A stretch of DNA of 64,000 nucleotides. It comes from WTFY01 sp965203725 (GTDB lineage Bacteria > Pseudomonadota > Gammaproteobacteria > UBA4575). Below are positions 1-8,948 of this stretch, piece after piece. The position numbers and the translations under genes were made by a program. Below the pieces are notes generated by a model. The model made no database searches. It had not been told where the DNA came from and saw nothing but the letters and a program-made list of their open reading frames with translations. Location of the stretch: assembly GCA_965203725.1 (NCBI GenBank), contig CBDBDH010000001.1:372001-436000 (forward strand), written 5' to 3'. The stretch's first letter is position 1. Every line of letters begins with the position of its first letter.

Positions 1-570
1 TTCATCAATCACCACCAGTCCACCGGATTGCTGCACAATCTGTTCGACCTGCTGCTGCGGCCAGAGCGCCCCGGTCGGATTATTCGGGCAATCCAGAAAT
101 ATCACTGCCGGATCGTTCTCCCGGATGGCTGCACAGACTTGATCCACCTGCAAGGCAAAGGAGTCGGCGGCCAGCGGAACCTCGATGACCCGCACACCGA
201 TGAACTGTGAAACAAGCCGGTACATGGAAAAGCTGGGCGTGACCGTGAGGATGCACGCACCCGGTCTGGCGATAGCCAGTATCAGCAACTGGATCAGTTC
301 ATCCGAGCCGTTTCCGAACATCAGCTGCATGCCGGCGGGAACCGAGAAGGCTTTGCAGAAGTCTTCTCTGAGCCGCCCCGCCCGGGAATCCGGATACCGG
401 TTCAATGCCGCCTGTTCAAGTACTTCCAGCCACTGTTTTCGTAATGATTCAGGCCACCCATACGGGTTTTCCATGGCATCCAGCTTGATCAGGCCGCTGG
501 CATCGGCCACAGGGTAGCTGCGCAGATTTGCAATTTCCGCGCGCAGCAGTTGTTGCGGTCTAACAGCCAT
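1..570 (-). CDS. hisC: Histidinol-phosphate aminotransferase, C-terminus cut by window edge
   Basis: PLP-dependent aminotransferase that converts imidazole-acetol phosphate to histidinol phosphate in histidine biosynthesis. The gene enters the window on the minus strand, starts at an ATG at 568-570 and is open to base 1, giving 190 residues. Visible signs are the N-terminal LDAMENPYG segment typical of HisC, the PNNPTG motif of class I/II aminotransferases and the start of the VVIDE strand. The PLP lysine lies outside the window. It begins 11 bp after the hisD stop, so it is very likely cotranscribed with hisD and hisG. Confidence 0.93.
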   Translation of the reverse strand, partial: MAVRPQQLLRAEIANLRSYPVADASGLIKLDAMENPYGWPESLRKQWLEVLEQAALNRYPDSRAGRLREDFCKAFSVPAGMQLMFGNGSDELIQLLILAIARPGACILTVTPSFSMYRLVSQFIGVRVIEVPLAADSFALQVDQVCAAIRENDPAVIFLDCPNNPTGALWPQQQVEQIVQQSGGLVVIDE

Positions 571-581
571 TGCAACACTTT

Positions 582-1892
582 TCAGATAGCCGTTTGCTTG
601 TACCGGTACTCGGCCGATCGGGCATGTGCAGACAAGCCCTCACTGTGGGCCAGGACAGCGGCCACCTTGCCCAGTTTTTTTGCCCCCTCACGGGAACAAT
701 TCACGACACTCGTGCGTTTCTGGAAGTCGTACACCCCCAGGGGAGACGAATAGCGTGCCGTGGTGGATGTCGGCAACACATGATTCGGCCCGGCACAGTA
801 ATCTCCCAATACTTCGGGAGAATCCTGCCCTAGGAACACGGCTCCTGCATTGCTGATTTTTCCCAGCAGGGCCTGTGGCTCGGAGACGCACAGCGCCAGG
901 TGCTCCGGTGCAATCCGGTTGCTCAGTTCCGCGGCTTCATCCAGATTGCCCACCTGGATAAACACTCCCGAACTGTTCATCGAACGGGTAATCGTTTCGG
1001 CACGCTCCAGTTGATCCAGCTGTTCGTGCATGTGCTCCAGGACTTGGTCCATGAAGGTTTCTTCCGTTGCTATCAGCATGGCGCGTGCCTGGGGATCGTG
1101 CTCTGCCTGCGAAAACAGGTCTATCGCGACCCACTCGGCATCGGCATCACCATCACAGATCACCAGCACCTCGGAAGGTCCGGCAATCATGTCAATTCCC
1201 ACCTGACCGTAAACCATGCGTTTTGCGCAAGCGACATAGGCATTGCCCGGACCCACGATCTTGTCCACCCTGGGGATGGTTTGCGTGCCGTATGCAAAGG
1301 CGGCTACGGCCTGGGCTCCGCCGATGGTAAATATGCGATCCGCACCCGCTATCGCACCGGCCGCCAGCACCATCGGATTAAGATGACCCTGCGGGGCAGG
1401 CACTGCCACGCAGACCGACTCCACCCCGGCCACCTTTGCCGGGATCACGTTCATCAGAACGGAGGACGGGTATGCCGCCGTCCCGCCAGGCACATACACC
1501 CCCACTTTCTGCAAAGCCGTAACCTTTTGCCCGACTTCATTTCCGTACTCGTCCTGCATCGTCCAGGATTGCAGGCGCTGGCGTTTCGCATAATCCCGAA
1601 TCCGGGATGCGGCAGTTTCCAGCGCCTCCCGTTGTTCATCGCTGATGGCCTGCAGGGCTTCCTGTACTTTTGCCTTCGGGACTTCAAGATCACTCACACA
1701 CTCTGCCGAAATGTGATCATGACGACGTGTGAACTCCAGCAGGGCTGCATCACCCCGGGCCCGGACCGCTTCGATTATTTCTGCAACGCTTCGATGTACA
1801 TCCTGCTCGGCTGCAGGCGTGCTGCCAAGCCAGCTCTCAAAGTGTGCAAGAAAATCTGCGTCTCGGGTATGAAGACGTGTTATGTCCAGCAT
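582..1892 (-). CDS. hisD: Histidinol dehydrogenase
   Basis: Zn-dependent NAD enzyme that oxidises L-histidinol to L-histidine in the last two pathway steps, in the cytoplasm. The 436-residue protein is full length for the family. It shows the GVYVPGG motif, the GGAQAVAAFAYGT region, VGPGNAYV, the IAGPSE loop, and the FSQAEHD and RIAPEHL segments that carry metal ligands and catalytic His/Glu residues. It sits between a DAHP synthase gene (14 bp upstream) and hisC (11 bp downstream). There is no strong Shine-Dalgarno, which suggests translational coupling. Confidence 0.97.
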   Translation of the reverse strand: MLDITRLHTRDADFLAHFESWLGSTPAAEQDVHRSVAEIIEAVRARGDAALLEFTRRHDHISAECVSDLEVPKAKVQEALQAISDEQREALETAASRIRDYAKRQRLQSWTMQDEYGNEVGQKVTALQKVGVYVPGGTAAYPSSVLMNVIPAKVAGVESVCVAVPAPQGHLNPMVLAAGAIAGADRIFTIGGAQAVAAFAYGTQTIPRVDKIVGPGNAYVACAKRMVYGQVGIDMIAGPSEVLVICDGDADAEWVAIDLFSQAEHDPQARAMLIATEETFMDQVLEHMHEQLDQLERAETITRSMNSSGVFIQVGNLDEAAELSNRIAPEHLALCVSEPQALLGKISNAGAVFLGQDSPEVLGDYCAGPNHVLPTSTTARYSSPLGVYDFQKRTSVVNCSREGAKKLGKVAAVLAHSEGLSAHARSAEYRYKQTAI

Positions 1893-1906
1893 GAGGGAGT
1901 TGGAGA

Positions 1907-2983
1907 TCAGGCTGCACTGACTGCAGAGTTGGCATCACGCCGTATGCGCACAGCCCCGGCAAGCATATGAAGCAGCTTTTCGGTTGTCTCCCAGCCCATG
2001 CATGCATCCGTGATGCTCTGGCCATACGTCAGTTCCATACCGGGCCTTGCGTCCTGGCGGCCGGCGACAAGATGGCTCTCAATCATCACACCGAATATGC
2101 GCGTGTCCCCCGCATTGAGCTGGGCCACGATGGACTGTCCAACTTCCATTTGCTTGTCATGCTGCTTGAGGCTGTTGGCATGGCTGAAATCCACCATCAG
2201 CCGGGGTTCCAGGCCGGATTTTTCGAGCAGGCGTGCTGCGGCATTGATATTTTCCCGATTGTAGTTGGGCTCCCTGCCGCCACGCAGAATCACATGACAA
2301 TCCGGATTCCCCGTAGTGGAGAATATCGCCGACCGGGCGGCCTTGGTCACGGACAGGAAATGGTGCGGGTGCGTGGCCGAACCCACGGCATCCACCGCCA
2401 CCTGCAGGTCCCCGCTGGTGGCATTCTTGAAACCGACCGGGCAGGACAGCCCGGAGGCCAGTTCACGGTGCACCTGGCTTTCCGTGGTTCGTGCACCGAT
2501 GGCGCCCCAGCTGACCAGGTCGGCAACATACTGGGGACTGATCAGGTCCAGATATTCCGTGCCCGCCGGCAGGCCGATCTCATTCAGGTCCAGCAACAAT
2601 TTGCGCGCGACACGCAATCCCTTGTTGATTTCGAAGCTCCCATCCAGGTTCGGGTCGTTGATCAGACCTTTCCAGCCCACCGTCGTGCGCGGTTTCTCGA
2701 AATACACTCGCATGATGATGACGAGATCATCGATCAGCTTTTCTCGAAGAGCAATCAGGCGAGCGGCATATTCACTGGCCGCATCTGCATCATGAATGGA
2801 ACAGGGCCCAACGATCACCAGCAGGCGGTCATCCTTACCGTGCAGGATCTTCTGAACATCCGCACGTGCCATATGCACACACTCTGCGGCATTGTCAGTA
2901 ATCGGATACTCGCTGCGCAAAACAGAGGGGGCAACCAACTCCTTGATTTCCACAATTTTCAGATCGTCTGTCTGGTAGCTCAT
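1907..2983 (-). CDS. 3-deoxy-7-phosphoheptulonate (DAHP) synthase, class I
   Basis: Condenses phosphoenolpyruvate and erythrose 4-phosphate, the committed step to chorismate and aromatic amino acids. The 358 residues match the AroF/AroG/AroH type in length. Motifs seen are VGPCSIHD near the N-terminus, YFEKPRTTVGWKGLINDP, GARTTESQVHRELASGLS, FKNATSG and DFSHANS. The E. coli isozyme it resembles, and so its feedback inhibitor, cannot be decided by eye. It sits inside a histidine gene string: hisG ends 24 bp upstream and hisD starts 14 bp downstream. Confidence 0.95.
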   Translation of the reverse strand: MSYQTDDLKIVEIKELVAPSVLRSEYPITDNAAECVHMARADVQKILHGKDDRLLVIVGPCSIHDADAASEYAARLIALREKLIDDLVIIMRVYFEKPRTTVGWKGLINDPNLDGSFEINKGLRVARKLLLDLNEIGLPAGTEYLDLISPQYVADLVSWGAIGARTTESQVHRELASGLSCPVGFKNATSGDLQVAVDAVGSATHPHHFLSVTKAARSAIFSTTGNPDCHVILRGGREPNYNRENINAAARLLEKSGLEPRLMVDFSHANSLKQHDKQMEVGQSIVAQLNAGDTRIFGVMIESHLVAGRQDARPGMELTYGQSITDACMGWETTEKLLHMLAGAVRIRRDANSAVSAA

Positions 2984-3007
2984 GATCTACTCTGCCTTCA
3001 AAATCCG

Positions 3008-3655
3008 TTATTCCCTTGCTGCAAGTTTGAATTGCTCAATGAGGCGCCTAAGTGTAGCAGATTTTATCTTCATTGCTGCCTTATTGACGATGAGTCGACA
3101 GCTGATGTCAGCGATATGTTCGATCGGTGTCAAGCCGTTTGCCTTGAGTGTATTGCCGGTAGCAACCAGGTCCACAATACAGTCTGCAAGACCCAGTACA
3201 GGTGCAAGTTCCATGGAACCGTACAGCTTGATCAGCTCGACCTGCAGACCCTTGGCGGCAAAATGTTGTTGCGTGCTGCGCACGTACTTGGTAGCCACGC
3301 GCAAACGTCTGCTGTGCTGCAGCTGCGGTTCCATCGCAGCCACCATGAGACGGCATTTTGCGATGCCGAGATCAACAGGCTCATAAATACCTCCGCCCGT
3401 GAATTCCATCAGTACATCCTTGCCGACGATACCGAGTTCCGCGACACCATACTGCACATAGGTCGGCACATCCTTGGAACGGACCACGAGCAGGCGGACC
3501 CCGGCTTGACTGGTAGGCAATAGAAGCTTTCGTCCCTCCAGGTCTTTCCCGGCCACGCGGATCTTCATCGTCGAAAGCAAGGACAGGCTCTCCTCAAAAA
3601 CGCGCCCTTTAGAGATCGCGATGGTCGTCAGGTTCTTGTCAGCTTGTTCGGTCAT
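3008..3655 (-). CDS. hisG: ATP phosphoribosyltransferase, short form
   Basis: Catalyses the first step of histidine synthesis, joining ATP and PRPP. At 215 residues from the ATG at 3653-3655 it is the short HisG type, lacking the C-terminal regulatory domain. Family knowledge says this form works in a hetero-octamer with HisZ, which is not in the window. Motifs include AISKGRVFEE, the VAELGIVGKD strand and DLVATGNTLKANGL, the PRPP-binding loop. A longer reading from a TTG at 3697 reaches the murA stop, but the ATG gives the normal family N-terminus. Confidence 0.95.
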   Translation of the reverse strand: MTEQADKNLTTIAISKGRVFEESLSLLSTMKIRVAGKDLEGRKLLLPTSQAGVRLLVVRSKDVPTYVQYGVAELGIVGKDVLMEFTGGGIYEPVDLGIAKCRLMVAAMEPQLQHSRRLRVATKYVRSTQQHFAAKGLQVELIKLYGSMELAPVLGLADCIVDLVATGNTLKANGLTPIEHIADISCRLIVNKAAMKIKSATLRRLIEQFKLAARE

Positions 3656-3697
3656 GCCTGGACGGGGGTAGAAGTCTCTTGTGCCACTGCGAATCAA

Positions 3698-4957
3698 TCA
3701 ATGCGGGACACGGCGAATGCTGGCGCCCAGTTGCATCAGCTTTTCCTCGATACACTCGTAGCCGCGGTCAATATGATAAATGCGATCCACCACGGTTTGG
3801 CCATCTGCGATCAGGCCGGCCAGGATCAGGCTCGCGGATGCACGCAGGTCCGTCGCCATCACCGGGGCTGCCACCAGCCTGTCCACGCCTGTCGTGATTG
3901 CGGTATTGCCTGTGACCTTGATTTTCGCGCCCATTCTCTGCATTTCCTGGATGTGCATGAAACGGTTTTCAAATACGGATTCCGTGATGGTCCCGGAACC
4001 TTCGGCAATGCAGTTCAGTGCAGTGAACTGTGCCTGCATGTCTGTCGGGAACGCAGGATACGGTGCCGTGCAGATATTGATGCTTTTGGGACGACGCCGG
4101 CACATGTCAATCTCCACGCAGTTTTCATTGCACTGGATGCCGGCACCCGCTTCCTTCAGTTTCATCAATATGGACTCGAGGAACTTCGGCTGGGCATTTT
4201 TCAGTCGTACGTGCCCACCCGTGATAGCCGTTGCAACCAGAAAGGTCCCGGTCTCGATCCGGTCCGTGAGCACGCTGTATTGACACCCGTGCAACCTGTC
4301 CACTCCCTGAATGGTAATTTTTCCGGTTCCCGCGCCCTTGATCTTGGCGCCCATCTTGATCAGGCAGTTGGCCAAATCTGTCACTTCTGGTTCACGGGCC
4401 GCGTTCTCAATCACGGTCATGCCCGAAGCCAGGGTAGCTGCCATCATCAGGTTTTCAGTACCCGTGACCGTAACGCTGTCCATCACCAGGTGGGCACCTT
4501 TCAGGCGCTTGGATTTTGCATGGATATAGCCACCCCTGACTTCTATTTCAGCCCCCATTGCCTCGAGTCCATGCAAATGCAGGTTCACGGGCCGCGAGCC
4601 AATGGCACAACCCCCCGGAAGCGACACTTCCGCCTCCCCGTAACGTGCCAGCAAAGGACCCAGCACCAGGATGGAGGCCCGCATGGTCTTGACAACCTCA
4701 TAGGGCGCAAACAGTTCCTTGATCGGCCCGGAATTCACTTCGATGTTCATGTGTTCATCCAGGGTCAATGAAACACCCATGCGCCCGAGCAACTCCATGG
4801 TCGTGGTTACATCCTGCAGATGCGGGACATTGGCGATCTGCATGGGTCCATCTGCCAGCAAGGTTGCCGCCAGAATCGGCAAAACCGCATTTTTGGCGCC
4901 GGAGACCCGAATCTCGCCTTCCAGCACACATCCGCCATCAATGAGTAGCTTTTCCAT
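3698..4957 (-). CDS. murA: UDP-N-acetylglucosamine 1-carboxyvinyltransferase
   Basis: Transfers enolpyruvate from PEP to UDP-GlcNAc, the committed step of peptidoglycan synthesis. The ATG at 4957 gives 419 residues, the usual MurA length, starting MEKLLIDGG and followed by the SGAKNAVLPILAA motif (Lys22-type residue). The catalytic loop around residues 110-120 reads LPGGCAIGSRPV. It has alanine-isoleucine after the loop Cys, so the fosfomycin-reactive Cys is present. The typical PAFPTDMQAQ and RFMHIQEM segments are also present. It is followed 42 bp later by hisG and preceded, after a 268-bp gap, by mlaC. Confidence 0.97.
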   Translation of the reverse strand: MEKLLIDGGCVLEGEIRVSGAKNAVLPILAATLLADGPMQIANVPHLQDVTTTMELLGRMGVSLTLDEHMNIEVNSGPIKELFAPYEVVKTMRASILVLGPLLARYGEAEVSLPGGCAIGSRPVNLHLHGLEAMGAEIEVRGGYIHAKSKRLKGAHLVMDSVTVTGTENLMMAATLASGMTVIENAAREPEVTDLANCLIKMGAKIKGAGTGKITIQGVDRLHGCQYSVLTDRIETGTFLVATAITGGHVRLKNAQPKFLESILMKLKEAGAGIQCNENCVEIDMCRRRPKSINICTAPYPAFPTDMQAQFTALNCIAEGSGTITESVFENRFMHIQEMQRMGAKIKVTGNTAITTGVDRLVAAPVMATDLRASASLILAGLIADGQTVVDRIYHIDRGYECIEEKLMQLGASIRRVPH

Positions 4958-5225
4958 GACCGAGAATGCCCTATAAAAATCGGACCAGGTCGATCCAACC
5001 GCAAGACAATGGCGAGCCCGCCCTGCCGCGAATCCCGTAGCCGGCAGTCGTGCAATCCGGGACACGCGAAGGTGCGCGACCCCCGGCATGACAGCGTCGT
5101 ACCTGCGCCGGCACCAATTTGAGATTCTGCTGCATCGGAAAACGTCTACCCGGTCCGTAACAAATGCTGGAATTGCATGCGAAAATGTACAAGGGTCGTA
5201 CCTCGGCCGCTCCGTACACTGAATA
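4958..5225. other. Non-coding gap between mlaC and murA
   Basis: In many gammaproteobacteria mlaB (STAS domain) and ibaG (BolA family) lie between mlaC and murA. The frames here give only compositionally odd short peptides with no BolA or STAS resemblance. I see no gene, clear hairpin terminator or strong promoter. Confidence 0.5.
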
Positions 5226-5897
5226 TCACTCTACAGGGATCCCGATATCCTCCGGGAGACTCGATTCATCGGTGGTTGCCAGACGATCGATCAACGCCTG
5301 CAGTGAAGTTTCCTGTATTTCCTGGGAGAAGCTGGTACGGAAATTTTTCACAAAGCTGAGTCCGTCTACAGAGAAGTCGAAGACCTTCCATTCACTTTGC
5401 TTGTTCTTGCGAAAAACATAAGCCACCTGCAACGGGGGTTGACCGGTGCCGATATCAAACTCCGTCTGCACGATGCGGTACTTGCCTTTCTGTTCCGGCT
5501 GCTCCGGCAATACCGTGAGTTCCGCCTTGCCGTAATCCAGCAGGGTCTTGCCAAAAATGCGGATCAGCATGTCCTTGAAACCCTGCACAAAGGCCATCCT
5601 CTGTTCTTCACCTGCCAGTTTCCAGTGCTTGCCCAGAATCAGTCTCCCCATGGAATCCAGGTCCACCACGGGAACCAGTTCCGTATTGATCAGGTCCCGA
5701 ATCAGTTCGGGATCATTGCTCAACTGCTCATAGTCTTCATTCAGCGCCTTCAGGACCTGTGCCGAGGTTTCCTGGATGATCTGCTCCGGTGCACGATCAT
5801 CCGTCGCAAGCACCGGCAGGGCCAGCAGCAAAAGCAATGCAGGCATGACGACTGCATGACAAAACGTGTTCCGGGCCACGCGTTCGAAACGGTTCAC
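5226..5897 (-). CDS. mlaC: Phospholipid-transport periplasmic protein MlaC/Ttg2D family
   Basis: MlaC proteins shuttle phospholipids across the periplasm between the outer-membrane MlaA complex and the inner-membrane MlaFEDB ABC transporter. The 223-residue protein begins with a signal peptide: a basic start, a hydrophobic stretch VVMPALLLLLALPVLA, then a cleavage region near residue 32. The mature part shows the family pattern, including a DLDSMGRLILGKHW helix and FVQGFKDMLIRIFGKTLLDY. It is first in the mla-mur-his string. The other mla genes are not upstream; the next gene, yrbG, is divergent. Confidence 0.93.
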   Translation of the reverse strand: MNRFERVARNTFCHAVVMPALLLLLALPVLATDDRAPEQIIQETSAQVLKALNEDYEQLSNDPELIRDLINTELVPVVDLDSMGRLILGKHWKLAGEEQRMAFVQGFKDMLIRIFGKTLLDYGKAELTVLPEQPEQKGKYRIVQTEFDIGTGQPPLQVAYVFRKNKQSEWKVFDFSVDGLSFVKNFRTSFSQEIQETSLQALIDRLATTDESSLPEDIGIPVE

Positions 5898-6302
5898 GAC
5901 TGGTCTCTCCTGTCATTCCTCATGGTGGTTGATTTTGATGTGCGAATCGGTGTGCGCACTCAGGGTAGTGAAATATGGTCCTGACGTCAATTTGTCAGGG
6001 ACCGGGTCTACAGCCCGTGCCTGACGGGTTCAAAAACGAGGTCGGGAGGGCCACCGTTTTCCCGAGACAGACCATCGGGACGGTCAAGCTGCAAGGCACA
6101 ATTTGCGTCGCGCAAGAAATGAAGTCGGTGAAGTCGTACAATTGAATCGCCTGTGCAGGTTTCCGATTCATTGCGCGGGCACTTGAGCCATGACAGACCG
6201 CCCCCATCCTATGTTGAATACTTGGCAATTGATTGACGTATCTGATACAAACTGACAGCGGTCATTACCCCCAACCTGCCCAACTTCCTTAACCAGTCAA
6301 AC
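5898..6302. promoter_or_regulatory. Divergent intergenic region between mlaC and yrbG
   Basis: This 405-bp space separates divergent genes and must hold promoters for both directions. It contains one notable inverted repeat, listed separately. No open frame in it looks coding. mlaF, mlaE and mlaD, which occupy this position in many relatives, are absent and no remnant was recognised. Confidence 0.45.
5977..6003. repeat. Inverted repeat in the mlaC-yrbG intergenic region
   Basis: The arms GGTCCTGAC and GTCAGGGACC pair over nine positions with one bulged C around an 8-base loop. It lies about 80 bp upstream of mlaC. No T-tract follows, so an operator or leader structure is as likely as a terminator. 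Confidence 0.35.
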
Positions 6303-7259
6303 ATGTTCTTACTCACCGCGGCGCTTGTGGCAGGCTTCCTACTTCTGGCGTGGAGCGCGGAACAGATGGTGAGCAGTGCATCGCAACTGGGACAGCGGCT
6401 GAACATTTCGGCATATGTCATCGGCATACTGGTACTGGGATTTGGCACCTCGGCTCCCGAGTTGCTGGTCTCCGCCATCTCGGCATGGCAGGGAAATCCG
6501 GGACTGGCCGTTGGCAATGCCCTCGGTTCGAACATTACGAACATATTGCTGATCCTGGGTGTAACCTTGTGCGTGTCGCCCCTGTATTTGCACGAAAATT
6601 CCCTGCGAAGGGATTTCATCATACTGATCGCGGGCACGGCATTGTTTGCGGTACTGATACTCGATCAGCAGTTGCAGTTTCACGATGGCCTGATTCTGCT
6701 GGCGAGCATGGTGGCCATACTGTATTACATGACCCGCCGTAAACTCGAAGAGCACGTGACAGAAGAGTCCAGGCCGGACCCTGCTGAAAAAAAACTGGCT
6801 GCCTTGTGGGCCGGGCTGCTGGTCAGTCTCGCGGTGTTGCTGCTCAGCTCGAAGCTCGTCGTGTGGAGTTCGCTTTCCCTTGCGAAGCTTTTGGGGATCA
6901 GCGACCTGGTCATCGGTTTGACCATGGTTGCCCTGGGAACCAGCCTGCCGGAACTGGCCACCTGTCTGGCCAGCGCCTTGAAAAAACGGAGTGAACTGGT
7001 GCTGGGCAATATCGTGGGCTCGAATATCTTCAACATTCTTGGTGTCGTCGGAACGGCAAGCGTAATTGTCAGCTACCCGGTTCCGCGTGAAATCTACACG
7101 CGGGACCTTCCGGTCATGTCGGGTGCGCTTGCAGTCCTGTTTCTTGCCGTGCTGGCCTTTCAGCGCAACAAAAAAATACCGCGCGGTCTGAGTATTTTAT
7201 TTATATCCTCCTATTTAGCGTATATATTCCTGTTTTACCTACAAACCTTGCTGGCCTAG
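6303..7259 (+). CDS. yrbG: Calcium/sodium antiporter YrbG (CaCA family)
   Basis: Inner-membrane cation/Ca2+ exchanger of the K+-dependent Na+/Ca2+ exchanger-like family. The 318 residues contain two homologous alpha repeats: GFGTSAPELLVS with GNALGSNITNILLILG in the first half, and ALGTSLPELATCLAS with GNIVGSNIFNILGVVG in the second, giving about ten membrane helices. The Glu in each APEL/LPEL repeat is the expected metal ligand. It opens the LPS/rpoN gene block, 27 bp before kdsC. The kdsD gene commonly found next is absent. Confidence 0.95.
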   Translation: MFLLTAALVAGFLLLAWSAEQMVSSASQLGQRLNISAYVIGILVLGFGTSAPELLVSAISAWQGNPGLAVGNALGSNITNILLILGVTLCVSPLYLHENSLRRDFIILIAGTALFAVLILDQQLQFHDGLILLASMVAILYYMTRRKLEEHVTEESRPDPAEKKLAALWAGLLVSLAVLLLSSKLVVWSSLSLAKLLGISDLVIGLTMVALGTSLPELATCLASALKKRSELVLGNIVGSNIFNILGVVGTASVIVSYPVPREIYTRDLPVMSGALAVLFLAVLAFQRNKKIPRGLSILFISSYLAYIFLFYLQTLLA

Positions 7260-7286
7260 TCTCTGCACACCGTCCTGCCAACACCC

Positions 7287-7820
7287 ATGAATGTCTCCGA
7301 GGAAGCTTTCAAGCGCGCCGCCAAGATACGCCTGGTGCTGTTTGACGTCGATGGCGTGCTGACCGACGGCAACATTTACCTGGACGATGCCGGTACCGAA
7401 TTCAAGGCCTTTAACACGCATGACGGCCACGGCATTCGCCTGCTGCTGCATTACGGGTTTGAGGTGGGTGTCATTACCGGACGGACCTCCAAATCGCTTG
7501 AGCATCGAATGCAGGATCTCAAGGTGAAACACGTGTATCAGGGCTGCAAGGACAAGTTCCTCGCATTCCAGGAACTGCTGTCCAGACTGGAACTTGACGA
7601 ACAGCAGGCCGCCTACGTCGGGGATGACATTTTCGACCTGCAGGTCATGACCCGCTGCGGCCTGGCCGTCGCCGTGGCCAATGCACATGCGTACGTCAAG
7701 CAACATGCACACTGCGAAACGGTCAATGCCGGCGGGCGCGGTGCGGCGCGGGAGGTATGCGAACTGGTGCTGGATGCCCAGGACCTGCTGAGCCAGGTAT
7801 TGACGCATAACCTGCGCTGA
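7287..7820 (+). CDS. kdsC: 3-deoxy-D-manno-octulosonate 8-phosphate phosphatase
   Basis: HAD-superfamily phosphatase that releases Kdo from Kdo-8-phosphate for LPS inner core synthesis. The 177-residue C0-type HAD protein shows motif I FDVDGVLTDG (catalytic Asp pair), motif II VITGRTS, the lysine in GCKDKF, and motif III/IV YVGDDIFDL. The conserved AVANAHAYVK follows. It lies in order with lptC (8 bp gap), consistent with an LPS biogenesis operon. Confidence 0.96.
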   Translation: MNVSEEAFKRAAKIRLVLFDVDGVLTDGNIYLDDAGTEFKAFNTHDGHGIRLLLHYGFEVGVITGRTSKSLEHRMQDLKVKHVYQGCKDKFLAFQELLSRLELDEQQAAYVGDDIFDLQVMTRCGLAVAVANAHAYVKQHAHCETVNAGGRGAAREVCELVLDAQDLLSQVLTHNLR

Positions 7821-7828
7821 GCCCCGCC

Positions 7829-8395
7829 ATGCGATCCAGACGGGTTTGGATTGGTTTCCTGATCATTCTGGGCAGCGCTGCGGCCCTGTGGTTTTTGGGT
7901 CAGCGCGATGCTCCCGTCGAAGTGAACCATGCCGACACTTCGCCGGATACCCCCTCGGTCAGTTTTGACGGCGTCGAAATGGTGATCAATGCGGCGGACG
8001 GCAAACCCCGGTACAAGCTCCTGGCCGCCAAATACCAGCTGTACGAGATTCAAGACCGGAGCCGGTTTGATCTCCCCAGTATTACTCTCTATGATGACGA
8101 TGGCCGCCAGATTTATGCCCAGGCGCTGCAGGGAGAAACACAAGATGACAGCCGTGTAATCACCTTGACAGGCAGTGTTCGAATCAACCAGGCACAACCC
8201 GGCAACGACTCGCAGCCGTTGGTGGTTACCACGGAGCGGCTGATCGTATTCCCAGAAAAACAACGTGCGACCACAGATTCCATGATCACGGCAACGCGTG
8301 GAGCCGAGATGTTTTCGGCACGGGGCATGAGCCTGGACTTGAAAAAGGAAGTCCTGTACTTACACAGTGATGTCGAAGGTGTCTATCAACCCTAG
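7829..8395 (+). CDS. lptC: LPS export system protein LptC
   Basis: Bitopic inner-membrane protein that receives LPS from LptB2FG and passes it to LptA. The 188 residues begin RSRRVW followed by one membrane helix (IGFLIILGSAAALWFL). A periplasmic beta-jellyroll comes next, with the family pattern FDGVEMVINAADGKPRYKLLAAKYQLYE. It overlaps the start of lptA by about 26 bases, a sign of translational coupling. Confidence 0.93.
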   Translation: MRSRRVWIGFLIILGSAAALWFLGQRDAPVEVNHADTSPDTPSVSFDGVEMVINAADGKPRYKLLAAKYQLYEIQDRSRFDLPSITLYDDDGRQIYAQALQGETQDDSRVITLTGSVRINQAQPGNDSQPLVVTTERLIVFPEKQRATTDSMITATRGAEMFSARGMSLDLKKEVLYLHSDVEGVYQP

Positions 8396-8912
8396 GCGCA
8401 TGGTCCGGGCCGTGTGCCTGACCGTCCTGGCCGCCTGCATTGCCGGGTCGAAAGTGTATTCGGATGATTCGGACGAGCCGATCAGCATCAAGGCCGATTC
8501 CGCCGAAATCAACGAGAACACAGGGGTCGGCATATATCGAGGCAACGTCCGCGTCACACAGGGCAGCATGGTATTGACCGGGAATACCATCGTCATTGAG
8601 GCCGAGGACAAGAAAGTCCGGAAGATCAAGGCCGAGGGCAACCTGAGCACCTTCAGGCAAGCCGGCAATGACGGCAAAACGGTGTATGCGGAAGCGGCCA
8701 AAATGGTGTACGACATCGGCAAGAAGCAAATCGTGCTGACCGAAAATGCGAAACTGACTGAAAATGGCAACACCCTTGCAAGTGACAGCATCGTCTTCGA
8801 CACGGACAAGAAAACCGTCAGCGGGGGAAGCTCGACAGGCAACGGAAGAGTGAGCATTACGGTGCTGCCGGAAATGGTCACGGACCCGCCGCCGGACAGA
8901 CCCGGCCCCTGA
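8370..8912 (+). CDS. lptA: LPS transport periplasmic protein LptA
   Basis: Periplasmic beta-jellyroll bridge of the Lpt machine that carries LPS to LptD. The protein is about 180 residues. The N-terminus has basic residues followed by a hydrophobic signal (VRAVCLTVLAACIAG) ending near DDSDEP. The mature part carries the OstA-type pattern PISIKADSAEINENTGVGIYRGNVRVTQG, written here only as the family landmark, and YDIGKKQIVLTENAKL. An ATG at 8400, just after the lptC stop, is an alternative start and would also give a signal peptide. Confidence 0.93.
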   Translation: MSKVSINPRRMVRAVCLTVLAACIAGSKVYSDDSDEPISIKADSAEINENTGVGIYRGNVRVTQGSMVLTGNTIVIEAEDKKVRKIKAEGNLSTFRQAGNDGKTVYAEAAKMVYDIGKKQIVLTENAKLTENGNTLASDSIVFDTDKKTVSGGSSTGNGRVSITVLPEMVTDPPPDRPGP

Positions 8913-8948
8913 CTGCATGTACACCGGACCCCACGGGATTCTTGCGGC

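Noticed and set aside
6000..6300. Short open frames in the mlaC-yrbG region
   Set aside because: No family resemblance, no good ribosome-binding site, and overlapping in several phases.
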